64,000 bases of DNA. Origin: Chalara sp. BL73 (Eukaryota > Ascomycota > Leotiomycetes > Helotiales). The notes under the pieces were generated by a model that worked only from the letters and a program-made list of their open reading frames with translations, ran no database searches and had not been told where the DNA came from. The translations under genes were made by a program, and so were the position numbers. The stretch spans positions 1-64,000 of the forward strand of contig CAKJVC010000072.1 in the NCBI GenBank assembly GCA_918026815.1, read 5' to 3'. The first letter of the stretch is position 1; each line of letters opens with the position of its first letter. Below are positions 12,012-22,955 of this stretch, one piece after another.

Positions 12012-14414
12012 ATAGGTTCCAGGTCAACTGCCTCCTTACGTTATGGAGCTACTCTCATTAGCAGCTGAATATGTTGCGTGGTGTTATGTAGCCTACATTG
12101 TTTTTCATTTTAGGAAAGCTAAACTAATCCTCTACCATTTGACCATGGGGCGCAATCTTGCAATAAAATTTCACCAACGAACACGATGTATGGCAAAGAT
12201 GAGTGATGAGATAAACTAGTACCAAAAATAAGCTGGGTTTTAGCACAAGTTCTTGCCCAAGAATTTCATCAAAACACTTCACCCCAAGATATCCAATACC
12301 ATGGCTCCCCATAGTCACTCCAAATATGTCCTCTTACAATTACAGATAATTATTTTCGAAATAGCCTATGGTGACCTAGAAAGTGCCACGATTGACGCAT
12401 CCGCGTTCAGAATATGTCCCTTGTGTGTCTGAATGTACGAGCCGAATCCCACTGAAGCAGGCAATCTGGCTTCAAGTCCTGGGCCCGAGGGCGCCAGGGT
12501 AATATCCTAAATACCTAGTGTACTCTACTCTGAGAAGGCAGTTAAACCATATTTAAAGGCTTTAGTGATATGGAGTAGAAGGAGAGACCCAGGTGAGACA
12601 GAATATGGGTCCGGTAACCTTTAGCGCGTCATACTTAGCAGCTACCACAGGTATCAATTCCGTGACGGAGAATGGCTATGAAGCCCGCTCACAGAAGCGC
12701 TTGACCACTTCGAATCCGTAGGCCGGACCTCATGCATACCCTGTTCAAAAAGTCGTCAATGGCTTGTGGTTGTGAGTATGTTGGCCTAGGCTGGAGATTG
12801 GAATAGAGGTCAACGTCAGCCATGTATCCGTTATCGAAATCAGTATATGCAGTGATGGGAATCCAGTCAAGGCTTCATAGTACTGGCAATTCTTAGGGTG
12901 ATTGGGGACTGGCAATCGTGCTAAGGGAGAGCCCACCGGTGTTGGAAACATTTTTCTCAAAGCTCCCTGTAAGAAGTCCACTCCGATGTCTAGATAAATT
13001 GGAAATAATTCATTGCTATTGATCAAGCGGGAAAATAGAAAGAGCAACAGGGAAGGGCCGAAACAAAGTGTAAAAAATTACAGCTCCGTAGGGACCATCA
13101 ATGTTTGAGAAGAGTGCAGGTTTTTGACTTCGAGGTTATCAGATATCAATGTGATTGCCCCTTCTTGTTACGGATGTAGGAGTAATTATGACATTAAAAT
13201 TTCCTACGGCACATAGACCAAACTTCAAGTACCATCAACGAATGGCACAAGCATGTGCGACAGATTTTTCTAGAGGTTCTATCAAGCAGGCAAATAAGCA
13301 TCAAGGGTCCCTTCCTATATCATTCCGGCAATGAGCCAACAAAGAGCTTCCATAGATACAGTATCGTATAGTCTGGTAGAAAGGTTCAGATTTTGCAAGG
13401 CTTGAAAGGCAAAAAATGTCATTTGTGTGAGGATTTCCGCAATTTTGACAAGATCATACTCAAACCTGCCGTTTCTCTCTCACCTGAGGCATCATCGACT
13501 TGACGCAAGTGAATCGTACGGTAGCATGCAAGGGAGTTTTACGCAAAGACAAAAGGAAACGCAAGCCTGACAATGTATAACTCGCGCCATTGCAACAAGA
13601 TGCAAGTTGAAAATTCGAATCACAAGGCGCGAGCTTCCTTCATGCTTCCGGCTGCAACATTGCAGTATTTTTATCATATGATGCGACTCGTAACTTGCTC
13701 GTAGCGTGGAGGCGTGATGCTACGAGTAGAATGCGAAATTATGTCTTCCTTCGAAGGCCTAGCTAAACACGCCAGTGTGCTGAGCCGTTTGCTGTGCCCC
13801 TTAGACAGTGAGCAGGGCGGGGCAACAAGATCCTACAAAGCATGGCCTGGAATATGGGACTCCTTTTTTCAACTCATCAACTTGGGGAATTGAAGTGAAA
13901 GTTGCACAAAAAGTTGAAATATGCATAAAACAATATAAAATCTGAGTAGAGTGTTATTTTCGTGAAGTTAGGGGGCGTTTTTGAGGGTTATCCTTCAACA
14001 AATACTGATGTGGCTGCTAATAATGTTTTGCATTAGCCTCGTTTCATACACAAGCCCCTATCCATAGACGAACCCTAGCCCTAGATTAATTGTTCTGTGC
14101 AACCTCACCCCTAGCTTTTATTTAAATCATTGGTGTGCTTTTTCCCGGTTAACCAATCAGGATCCTGGCATCGCAGTTTTTGAAACAATGTTTTGAGATT
14201 TTCTATGTGGTTAATAGATCGCAAAATAGCTTAGCCATGCTTTGTTTGCCTCACTCTTACATCACCTACCAAGATGAGAAGGGGCATGCAACTCATATAA
14301 TAGTGTGGTGGCCTACGTACTCTTCCAATTTTTTCCTCATCGCATCTGATCTGCCACTCCTTTCAGTCCTCAGTTTGCCGTTTCAAGTTTTTGTGTTTTC
14401 GTAGCATTATCAAC
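12012..14414. other. Intergenic, no supported gene
   Basis: 2.4 kb of AT-rich sequence with only short unrelated open frames on both strands. A minus-strand open frame at 12745-13047 has no domain or splice partner. The last few hundred bases are the promoter of the GH114 gene. Confidence 0.5.
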
Positions 14415-15716
14415 ATGGTTTCCGTTCACAACGTTCTTTTCACTGCTGGAGCAGTTTGCGTACAAGTCTCTTCTGCAGCAGGCGGCAGATTTCCATGGAG
14501 GCCACACCACGGCTGGCATTACCCGAGCTGGAATCATTCCTCCAAAACCTCTTATCCTACTGGTACAGGAACCAGACCTGGAACAACCCCGGGAACGGCA
14601 TTCTTGCCTTCTCCAACTAGACCACCTCTTAGCACTGGGACAGCACCAGGAGCCTCCTTCTCAACCACCAGCACAGGAACAGCCCCAGTGGCACCATCTG
14701 CAACCTTTATCACAATAACAGTCCCTACATCTTCTTTCTCAGTCCCAACTGAAAGCCAGTTTCCAGTCCCATTTCCAACCTTTTCGGCCTCGTCTTTATC
14801 ACTCTCAACAGAGGATCTTCCAACTTTCGCACCTACAAACTCAGTCTCCTCATCAATCATCTCACTTCCTTCAACAACTATCTCTCTCCCCTTACCGACA
14901 TCAACAACTCCCAATGATGTACCAGGCACCTACTGGAAGCCAGAAGTAGGAGCCACCTGGCAAATCGAGCTCAGCGTCAAGGTCAGCGACACCAATTACG
15001 ATGCTGACGTTTTTGATTTTGATCTCTTCGACAACGATGCGTCAACAATTGACTCACTGCACGCTCTTGGGAAGAAAGCCATCTGCTACTTCTCAGCAGG
15101 CACATATGAGGATTGGCGAGATGACGGAGCTTCGTTCAATACCGCTGATCTTGGCAGTGCTATGGAAGACTGGGCGTAAGTATTTCTTTGATCCAAAAAT
15201 CCCTTCTACTTTGGAGCTCATGAGCTAATTGGAGGTCACAGAGGAGAGTCTTGGGTCAATACAAACTCTGCAAATGTCAGAGCGATTATGACAGCTCGCA
15301 TTGAGCTCGCAAAAAGCAAGGGTTGCGATGCCATAGATCCAGACAATGTCGATGCCTTTAACAACGAGAACGGGCTTGGCTTGACAACTGATGATGCTAT
15401 CGACTACTTGACCTTCCTTGCGAGCGCGGCTCACTCCCGCGGAATGGCGATTGGTCTCAAGAATGCGGGAGAGATTGTCAAGGACATCTTACCCGTGATG
15501 GACTTTCAGGTCAATGAGCAGTGTCGCGTTTATAACGAATGCGAGACGTTTGGTCCATTCATCGATGCTGGAAAGCCGGTTTTCCACATCGAATATCCAA
15601 ATGGGGCGGGATCGGCCATCAACGCGGCGCAAAGAAAGACGTCGTGTGGATCCCCAGCTGGCTTCTCAACTGTGTTGAAGAAGATGGAGCTGGATTCGTG
15701 GATTGAAGTCTGCTAA
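14415..15716 (+). CDS. Secreted GH114 glycosidase (endo-alpha-1,4-polygalactosaminidase family)
   Basis: Exons 14415-15175 and 15242-15716 (intron 66 bp) give 411 residues. Residues 1-20 (VLFTAGAVCVQVSSAA) are a signal peptide. A Pro/Thr/Ser/Gly-rich linker with GTAPG-like repeats covers about 35-175 and is probably O-glycosylated. The catalytic TIM-barrel domain follows, with YWKPEVGATWQIEL, KKAICYFSAGTYEDWR, CDAIDPDNVDAF and MAIGLKNAGE, which are hallmarks of GH114. Characterised members cleave alpha-1,4-linked galactosamine polymers of fungal walls or biofilm matrix. The protein should act extracellularly or on the wall. The long low-complexity N-terminal linker is typical of fungal members. 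An upstream in-frame ATG at 14391 was rejected because the signal peptide starts cleanly at MVSVHNVLF. Confidence 0.88.
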
Positions 15717-16769
15717 AATCAGCAATTCGGGCTGGACTCACCTGGCTGGTGATCATTCTTGTCTATACATTACTCACCTTACCTTCTTGTATATAACTTT
15801 AGAAGATAGATTCACCATCAGAATCTCAAAGATTTCTAGGCATCATAAGCTCCCAGGTTGCGTAACTCTTGTTCATGGAATTTCTACATCCCGTGCATAA
15901 AAGTTTATTATCCCTGTGCGGCACGTAAAGACAGCAACAAGCCGAAATGATTTGTGTTGTGATGGTCTCTCATCAATTTGCTGGTGGTTCAGCCAATGAG
16001 TTGATGAAAATCGAGCTCACTTAGCCATAAGTACAGTACTGTACATTTCACCTGAATGAAGGTTTTGATGTGATATCGCTAATGCGAGGCAGTATCACTT
16101 TACAGGGGCTCGGATGGGTGCTTAGGGTGCTGTAGTATATATCCAATCCAGTGCTTCCCGTTTCGCCATACCGCTTCTCGAAAGGGGTGTTGGTGCGGCG
16201 TGGTGGTACGATACCACTAAATACGCTCCCTCCGTAAGCCTATCAAAGAAAAAACCCCAACCAGACGAGTTACATATCCGTGCTAAACCACCATGCTTTT
16301 CATTCCTCTTCAAACTGAAAAGGCTGGCTCTGTGTAAGCTGATCGTACTCAAAGTTCATTCTTATGCATCATGACAATACAGCCTGTTGTTGAAAATATT
16401 GGGTGTGTTGTCTACCAAATATAGCTGAGCCCCTTACAAACCCCGATTCGCCCAGCTTTTGGAGAACCATAGCCTCGCAAACTCCACAGATTCAGGGGCC
16501 AACCAATCATTAACAATAAAAAGTTAAGCCTGTTCGCTGCCGTGAATAATGTGGAATCGTTGTGCATGTACCTGGGCACCCAAACAGGCTGCATCATCTA
16601 AATTGTCAGCAAACAACTGTAGACTAATACTCGGCCTCCGATACTACTTTGTGCATCGCAACTGCAGTGGCTCAGCTTACTTGCGTCCATTCTTTGTTAC
16701 TCTTGACCTTATACTACTCTCTTTCATGTTCCATGCTGCTGCAGCAAGTAATTCCTTTCGAGCATTATC
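15717..16769. other. Intergenic
   Basis: About 1.05 kb between the GH114 and mevalonate kinase genes. No domain-bearing frame was seen. It contains the GH114 3' flank and the ERG12 promoter. Confidence 0.5.
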
Positions 16770-18452
16770 ATGACAAGCACTTCCTGGTCGCCAAAACCAC
16801 TCAAACCTAAAAGCCCGCATTCCCGTTCTAGCTCATCAGACATACCAACGCCTTCGGAATCTACTCCTTCGACCTCCCCTTCATTCAAGATGGCATCAAC
16901 ATCATGTTCTACCAACGGCTCCGCCAATGGATCTGCGATTGCTCTGGACCAAGGGTTGCGGACTAATGGATCAGCGGCCAGCATGGTCAATGGCACATCA
17001 AAGAACAAGAAGAGATCAGCCCTAGCAAGAAAACAATCGAGTCCAATGATGCCGGCATTCATTGTGTCAGCGCCAGGCAAGGTCATCGTGTTTGGAGAGC
17101 ATGCAGTGGTACATGGGAAGGTGCGTTAGCAAACCAGGAGTCGATATGGATTTTGCTGATCAGATTGTTCTCAGAAAGCCATCGCTGCGTCGATTGCCTT
17201 GAGATCGTACTTGCTCGTGACTGCGCTGTCCAAGTCAAAAAGAACAATCTCTCTTCGTTTTCCAGACATCGGCCTTTCACATACTTGGGATATTGACGAG
17301 CTACCGTGGAGCACGTTTTCGCATCCATCAAAGAAGAAATATTACTATGATTTAGTGACGACTCTCGATCCCGACCTTGTGGCAGCTATGAAACCACATA
17401 TAGCTGTTGTTTCTGCGCATAAGGAAGAAGATGAGCGTAAGGTTCACCAGGCTTCGGCTTCCTCATTTTTATACATCTTTTTGTCGCTCGGTTCGCAATC
17501 GTTCCCCGGTTGTTCATACACGCTTCGCTCTACCATTCCAATTGCTGCCGGTTTAGGAAGCAGTGCGTCCATATCAGTATGCCTTGCTGCTGCTGTGCTG
17601 TTACAAGTTCGCACATTGTCTGGGCCACATCCGGATCAACCTGCTGAAGAAGCACGTTTACAAGTCGAACGTATCAACAGATGGGCATTCGTGGGTGAGA
17701 TGTGTATACATGGTAATCCTTCTGGCGTGGACAATACAGTAGCTACTCAGGGAAAAGGTGTTATATTCCAGCGGCCAGATTATTCCAAGCCTCCTAATGT
17801 TAAGCCGTTATGGAACTTCCCAGAACTACCCTTGCTTGTGGTAAATACACATCAGGCAAAGTCGACTTCCTTCGAAGTAGCAAAAGTAGGCAGTTTGAAG
17901 AAAACACACCCGCAGATTACGGAGTCAATATTACACGCCATTGACAAAGTTAGCGAAGGAGCAGCAGAGCTGATCTCGAGCGAGGGTTTTGATAACGAGG
18001 ATCCAGCAAGCTTAGCGGAGTTAGGAAAGCTTATGACAATCAACCATGGTTTACTGGTGGCTTTGGGTGTATCACATCCAAAGTTGGAGCGGATACGAGA
18101 GCTTGTTGATCATGAAGGCATTGGCTGGACGAAGCTGACTGGGGCTGGTGGAGGAGGATGCGCCATTACGCTGCTTAAGCCAGATGTGCCAGCTGATACA
18201 CTTGAACGTCTAAATGATGCTTTAGAGAGGGAAGGATATTCGAAGTACAAAACCACCCTGGGATGCGATGGTATTGGTGTCCTCATGCCCGCTGTTCTCC
18301 AGAATGGACTAGGTGAAGATGAGGCAGGGGACGAGATTGATCAAGACAAGTTTTTAAACGCAGATGGTATTGCTGGAGTGGAAGAGCTCGTCGGAGTAAA
18401 CGGGGAGAATGGTGAAAGAGAAGCTTGGAAATTTTGGAGAGTAGAAGATTGA
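16770..18452 (+). CDS. ERG12: Mevalonate kinase
   Basis: Exons 16770-17120 and 17175-18452 (intron 54 bp) give 542 residues. The GHMP-kinase fold is complete: VSAPGKVIVFGEHAVVHGK at about 99-117, the glycine-rich ATP loop PIAAGLGSSASISV at about 255-268, CIHGNPSGVDNTV, and the C-terminal TKLTGAGGGGCAITLL. The enzyme phosphorylates mevalonate with ATP in the cytosol/peroxisome, supplying isoprenoids for sterols and prenyl anchors. A Ser/Thr/Pro/Asn-rich N-terminal extension of about 93 residues precedes the domain and contains repeats of NGSA; yeast Erg12 lacks it. The intron falls right after HGK in the first motif. Downstream and in tandem lies RAM2, whose enzyme uses products of this pathway. 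Confidence 0.95.
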
Positions 18453-18710
18453 TTTATATATTGCGCTGGCAACAGCAGGCTGGGCAAAAACCTGGCACCT
18501 TCAACAGACCACAAAACATTTTTCGTGTATTAATAGGAAAAGTAACTAGTATTTAATGCAATAAATATGCTCCACAAAAGCAGCCAATTGGGGAAGACAT
18601 TTATGTTTATTTTCTTTGATCATGGGTAGTATTGTTCTTGTTATGCGAGGCTGCGGGTTCAAGGTTTTTGTTGCGTTGCTCCATAAAGTACCCCTCCATT
18701 TCCCCAAACT

Positions 18711-20326
18711 ATGGCACCAAAGAGCAAAGCCACAAAAGCTCAAGGAAAGGTTCCAGAGCCTCCGAAACAATGTAAGGAGATTACCGCTATATGGATTTCA
18801 TGAAATATGTGTCAGCGTCTTCTTGATAGTGGCTAACAAACCATCTACAGATCCTACGATAGCTGCGAAGCTTGAAGCGGAATACCTAGCCTCGAGACCA
18901 TACCAGGTGCTCAAAGACACAAAAGGTCTCTCGAGTCTGACACCTGGTGAACAGGCTGCATACGCAAACTACCGCTTCCTCGAGACCGGCGTGTGGAAGA
19001 CGTGGAGCAATGCTGCACAGACAGAATTTCTGAGAATTGTCGAGCAGCAGAAGATTCCGCAGCCTCTGCCGAAGCCGGGGCCGTTTGGGAAAGATTGGAA
19101 GGGAAGAGATATCGGAACGTATACTCCGGAGGAATACAGTATATATTTACAGAGCCAGAAGGACTTCCAGAAATTGAGGAGAGAGAGTGCTTGGTTTAGG
19201 GAGCGTTGGAGTAGTTTAAGTAACACAGAGAGGGAAGAAGATAGTGCAGAGCTTGAGAACGAGAGGAATCGTAGAAAATTTCTCGGACAGCTGAGGAGGA
19301 AGAAGATGGGGAAGTATGAAGGTGATCCTGTGTGGGATGACGTTGTGCCCATTCCGCAAGATGATGGGGAAGGAGCTTTAGCTCAGATCGCGTATACGGA
19401 AGAGTATGCTGAAGGTAAGCTCCAAATTACCCATGATCACAGCATATTCTGACGGGTGAATAGCCACGGGGTATCTCCGAGCCATAATGGCCGCAAAAGA
19501 ATACTCTCCGAGGGTGCTGGCTCTCACAGAGCACATCATCACACTAAACGCAGCACACTATACCGTCTGGCTTTATCGAGCCTCCACAATCTTTGCTCTC
19601 AAGTATTCCATCAACGACGAGTTGGGTTGGGTTAACAAGGTTGCGCTGAAATACGAGAAGAACTACCAGATATGGCATCACCGCCAGATTCTCGTCGACC
19701 ATTTGTACCCAAGCATAGCTGCTGATCCGGATGCCAAGCAAGATCTAGCCATCTCAGAACTCGCGTTCATGACACTCATGTTCAATGCCGATTCAAAGAA
19801 TTATCACGTCTGGAGCTACCGACAGTATTTAGTCAGGAAGCTGAATCTGTTCAATGAAAGCGAGCTTAAGAGTATTGAGGCACTTCTGAGATCAGATGTC
19901 AGGAATAACTCAGCGTGGTCACATCGCTTCTTTATTGTGTTCTCGAATCCGGAAACTACGACTCCAGGTAGCCCAGCTACAGCCCGTGATCCTAAAGTCT
20001 CGGCCGCGATAATTGACAGAGAACTCGCCTTTGCAAAGGCGGCTACATATGAAGCACCGCAGAATCCAAGTCCATGGAATTACATAAGAGGTGTCTTGAA
20101 GAAAGGCGGCAGAGACCTGAAAAGTGAAGAGCCCTTCGCTAGCGAATTTGCCAACATTGAGGACGGAGACGTGAAGAGCAGCCATGCGCTAGATTTCCTA
20201 GCAGAGATATGGAGTGAGAAGAAAGATATTGAGAAAGCTGATAAAGCTTTGCGGCTCTTGGGGGATAAGTATGACCCGATCAGGAAAAACTATTGGGATT
20301 GGAAAAGAAGTGATTTAAAGGCTTAA
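18711..20326 (+). CDS. RAM2: Farnesyltransferase/geranylgeranyltransferase-I alpha subunit with in-frame N-terminal extra domain
   Basis: Exons 18711-18771, 18851-19414 and 19464-20326 give 495 residues in one frame. The C-terminal 323 residues (from the ATG at 19306, MGKYEGDPVWDD) are a complete prenyltransferase alpha subunit, with PPTA helical repeats NYQIWHHRQILVDHL, NYHVWSYRQYLVRKL, NNSAWSHRFFIVF, NPSPWNYIRGVL and a final NYWDWKRSDL. That subunit pairs with Ram1 or Cdc43 to attach farnesyl or geranylgeranyl to CAAX cysteines. The first 172 residues do not belong to the family. They are Lys-rich at the start (MAPKSKATKAQGK), then have a helical stretch with YLQSQKDFQKLRRESAWF and ERWSSLSNTEREED, weakly resembling an HMG-box. 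No stop separates the two parts. Either it is a true fusion, or RAM2 is initiated at 19306 from its own transcript. The domain call is firm; the fusion is inferred. Confidence 0.88.
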
Positions 20327-21003
20327 AAAAATTATGAACTTGGAGTGTTGTGTGCTGGTTTGCTAGATATCCAAATGAGCTGTTGATGATATTGTTCCAT
20401 ATTTGCCTTGCGCACCTGCTTTGCATTAATTTGCCGCACCACGGATGCATTTGGGTCTTTCTGATTTCGTAATCCTTCCAAGTGCAAAATTAAAGCAATT
20501 TCGCAAGAAAAGTCGCTATTGTTGTATGTACAGTCGAGGACGGTTCAAGCCCAATACCCCAACCTCTTGGCAATCCTCAAATGACATCACTTCTACAAGG
20601 GTCTCCAACATCGTTTCTCATTCGACGACAGTCAAACAATTTCGACCTCTAAAGTGACCTCATCATAGCGGTGAGTTGTCCGGTTGGTGAGACATGTTCT
20701 CATGCCATGGGTCGCTTGATCGAATTGTGTCCCTTTCCCATGGTTTCAAGCCTGCTGAATGGTTAGAGCGGGTGGACGTCTATTGGCAGAGTCGTATTAT
20801 ATGAATCCCATCTCGTCCTGAGCTTCCATGTTATTCCCACTCTTTGTTGAAGTTGCGAACAGTTACATATATTATACCCTCAAGACGCATGTGTTCTCTA
20901 CAAATAGCATCCTGTGCCAGCTATATCTTCTTGTGGCCAGGTCTTCTCGTACTCTGCTGACAGTATTTACAACTTCGTCTGCCGTTAGTGTACACGAAAC
21001 AAA
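20327..21003. other. Intergenic
   Basis: 677 bp without a supported gene, between RAM2 and a same-strand basic protein gene. Only short, featureless frames were seen. Confidence 0.5.
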
Positions 21004-21636
21004 ATGGTGGTGGCGGAAATCAAAAAGGCCTTGCCTGGCATCCCTGGTGTCACTCCAGGAAAGGCACATCCCGAACACCGCGCGCGGCGCAAACAATACG
21101 AAAAAGAGCACCCACACTTCAACATGACCGAATTTGGTATGAAAGCAGGTGTTTTGGCGCTATTAGGGACATTGGCGATATATCCGTGGGAGAAAAAATA
21201 CGATGAGCATCAGGCGAGGGTCCATCCTGAGCGGTTCGAGAAAAGAAAACAAAGTGGTGAACGACATAGGAGTGAAGAGCACAGGAAGAGAAGTAGCATT
21301 GATGGAATGGTTTCTGAAAGAGGAGAGAGAAGGAGAGATAGTGGGAGGGAAAGGGACCGGGGTAGGAGGAGGAGCATTGGAGAAGACTATGATAGATATG
21401 AACATGAGGACGAGGGGCGGATGCCGCCGGATAGACAGAGAAGCGTTGGACTGGAGAGGAGTGTTCCGCGCAGCTCCCTAAGGTTAGCTGTTGCTGACGG
21501 GTATGAATACGTTCCTGCGAACCGCGAATATATCGATCGTCCGAGGAGAAGTGCGGAAGATTACGACATCAGGGTTTATGAGGATGATTATCGATTTCGA
21601 CCGGGAAGAGCGGGTGATGAGAGAAGGCGACGGTGA
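21004..21636 (+). CDS. Arg-rich protein with one membrane segment (unrecognised)
   Basis: Single exon, 210 residues. The N-terminal third has PGIPGVTPGKAHPEHRARRK, then one hydrophobic segment GMKAGVLALLGTLAIYPWEK (about 45-64), which could be a single transmembrane helix. The rest is extremely charged, with RERDRGRRRS-like runs and Tyr/Asp/Glu patches ending in DERRRR, and is probably disordered and RNA- or membrane-surface-associated. I recognise no family; the clean start and protein-like N-terminus make it a likely real gene. Orientation of the tail relative to the membrane cannot be told. Confidence 0.6.
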   Translation: MVVAEIKKALPGIPGVTPGKAHPEHRARRKQYEKEHPHFNMTEFGMKAGVLALLGTLAIYPWEKKYDEHQARVHPERFEKRKQSGERHRSEEHRKRSSIDGMVSERGERRRDSGRERDRGRRRSIGEDYDRYEHEDEGRMPPDRQRSVGLERSVPRSSLRLAVADGYEYVPANREYIDRPRRSAEDYDIRVYEDDYRFRPGRAGDERRRR

Positions 21637-22096
21637 CAGCTAGGAGCCTTGGTTTGGGGATATGAGTTATGATTAATGAACATCATTGAGGCGTTGGGAA
21701 AGGATATCTGGCCTGCAGGCAGCAGAGGGAGCACCAGCATACGAAGGCGCAACTTTATGAACTGAGATACCAGGAATCTTTCATTGCGGGAGTATGTATT
21801 ATGTTACCAACAGACTTCTTTGACGCTCCCTATCTGTCCACCCGTCAGAAAATATCCCTATGTGGAAATCCCTGGCACGCCCGTCTGCGTTTATTTCGGG
21901 TTTCTGTTCTTGGTTGGCTTAATCTGGAATTTGATTAATCGAGAAGCTATACAATTCGGTGGTATGGGTAACTAGCGAACTCGGTAAAGGCTCCCTACTA
22001 GCGTTTTATGACATTTCTTTCGTTTCATTCACCTTATGGTTTCAATATATCAGGCCACGAAGTTTCAATGTTTCATTTCTTGCCGTTACTTTAATG

Positions 22097-22315
22097 TTAA
22101 CTGTAAGTTGCCCCGACGATAACGGCACGGATATTTTCTAATATCTCACAAAGTTCTGTCTCGACTTGCAGGTGAAGACCACAAAGTCCTGCCTCGACGT
22201 ACTTCCCGTTAGCTGCAATTATTGTCAACGCTGCCGCTCTATATACTCGGTTCATAGCATGGATTATTGTCTGCTTTTCTACTTCATCAGTTTCAGTAAT
22301 GCAAAGACTACCCAC
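22097..22315 (-). pseudogene. HET-domain relic, N-terminal part
   Basis: The minus-strand frame reads VGSLCITETDEVEKQ, then AMNRVYRAAALTIIAANG and EAGLCG. This closely follows the heterokaryon-incompatibility (HET, PF06985) core: W-V/I-D-S-L-C-I-x-Q-D, K-x-x-Q-I-x-x-M-x-x-I-Y, A-x-L-T-I-V-A-A and AGLPG. The usual Asp of DSLCI is Gly here, and the frame has no start and is short (72 residues), with no continuing HET sequence on this strand. It is therefore a fragment. HET proteins mediate allorecognition cell death in filamentous fungi; this copy is almost surely inactive. Confidence 0.65.
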
Positions 22316-22534
22316 TGAGAGAAAGCTTTGGCCAAGAACTTTTGTTGACTATCTTGCAACTGAGATAGCTCTGGACAGTTTCCTGATGCCTAGCTGCAGA
22401 TAGTCTTCAGAGAGCCTTAGGCTCTAATAACATAACAAATAATACTTCGGGTCCCTCCCATAAGATCATGTGTCTACACCCGTGCGAGCCCCAAATTCAC
22501 ACGGCGATCTTACAATTGTGAGTGGACTGGTCTC

Positions 22535-22955
22535 ATGGAGGCTAGTCATACTGCTTTCAAGGAAACAGCGTGCAGCTGGCGAGCTTGGAAGTATCAAGAA
22601 TACGAATTCTTGAACAGCGCTATCATATTTGCCAATCAACAAATATACTTGAATGTTTTGAGATATTGCAAGCGGAATCTACGCCTCAACCAACGAGAGC
22701 GCTGCAGGTGGGCAAGAATGCCTATGGCGTGCACATGCACCTTCAGCTGATCAGAGATGCTGGCGCTGGTTTAACCCCCGAGGGGTATTTGACTGTACTC
22801 CTCTATATGTCAGACATAATGAAAATATTCTCAATGCCATTTCGGTGGTGCTCAAAGCACGAAATGACAAAGCCAGGCACGGAAGATTTCCGGGTATTGA
22901 ATAAAGTTTACTCCTCAAATGCTCTTTCGCAGCAGCCGGATGGGAAGGATTGAGA
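22535..22955 (+). pseudogene. HET-domain relic, C-terminal part, opposite strand
   Basis: The plus-strand frame from 22535 reads SWRAWKYQEYEFLN then AIIFANQQIYL. This matches the HET-domain segment R-x-W-x-x-Q-E-x-x-L-S-x-R-x-x-x-F-x-x-x-Q-x-Y, which normally follows the DSLCI block on the same strand. The continuation LTPEGYLTVLLYMSDIM (like the HET downstream L-T-x-x-x-D-x-L-x-A) lies in another frame (22570 frame), so at least one frameshift is needed. It is inverted relative to the N-terminal relic at 22097-22315, indicating rearrangement or two separate relics. Confidence 0.55.

Noticed and set aside
12745..13047. 100-residue minus-strand open frame
   Set aside because: Hydrophobic stretches but no consistent topology, signal or splice support.
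21203..21481. Overlapping 92-residue frame in the Arg-rich gene
   Set aside because: Shadow frame created by the purine-rich repeat composition of the real gene.
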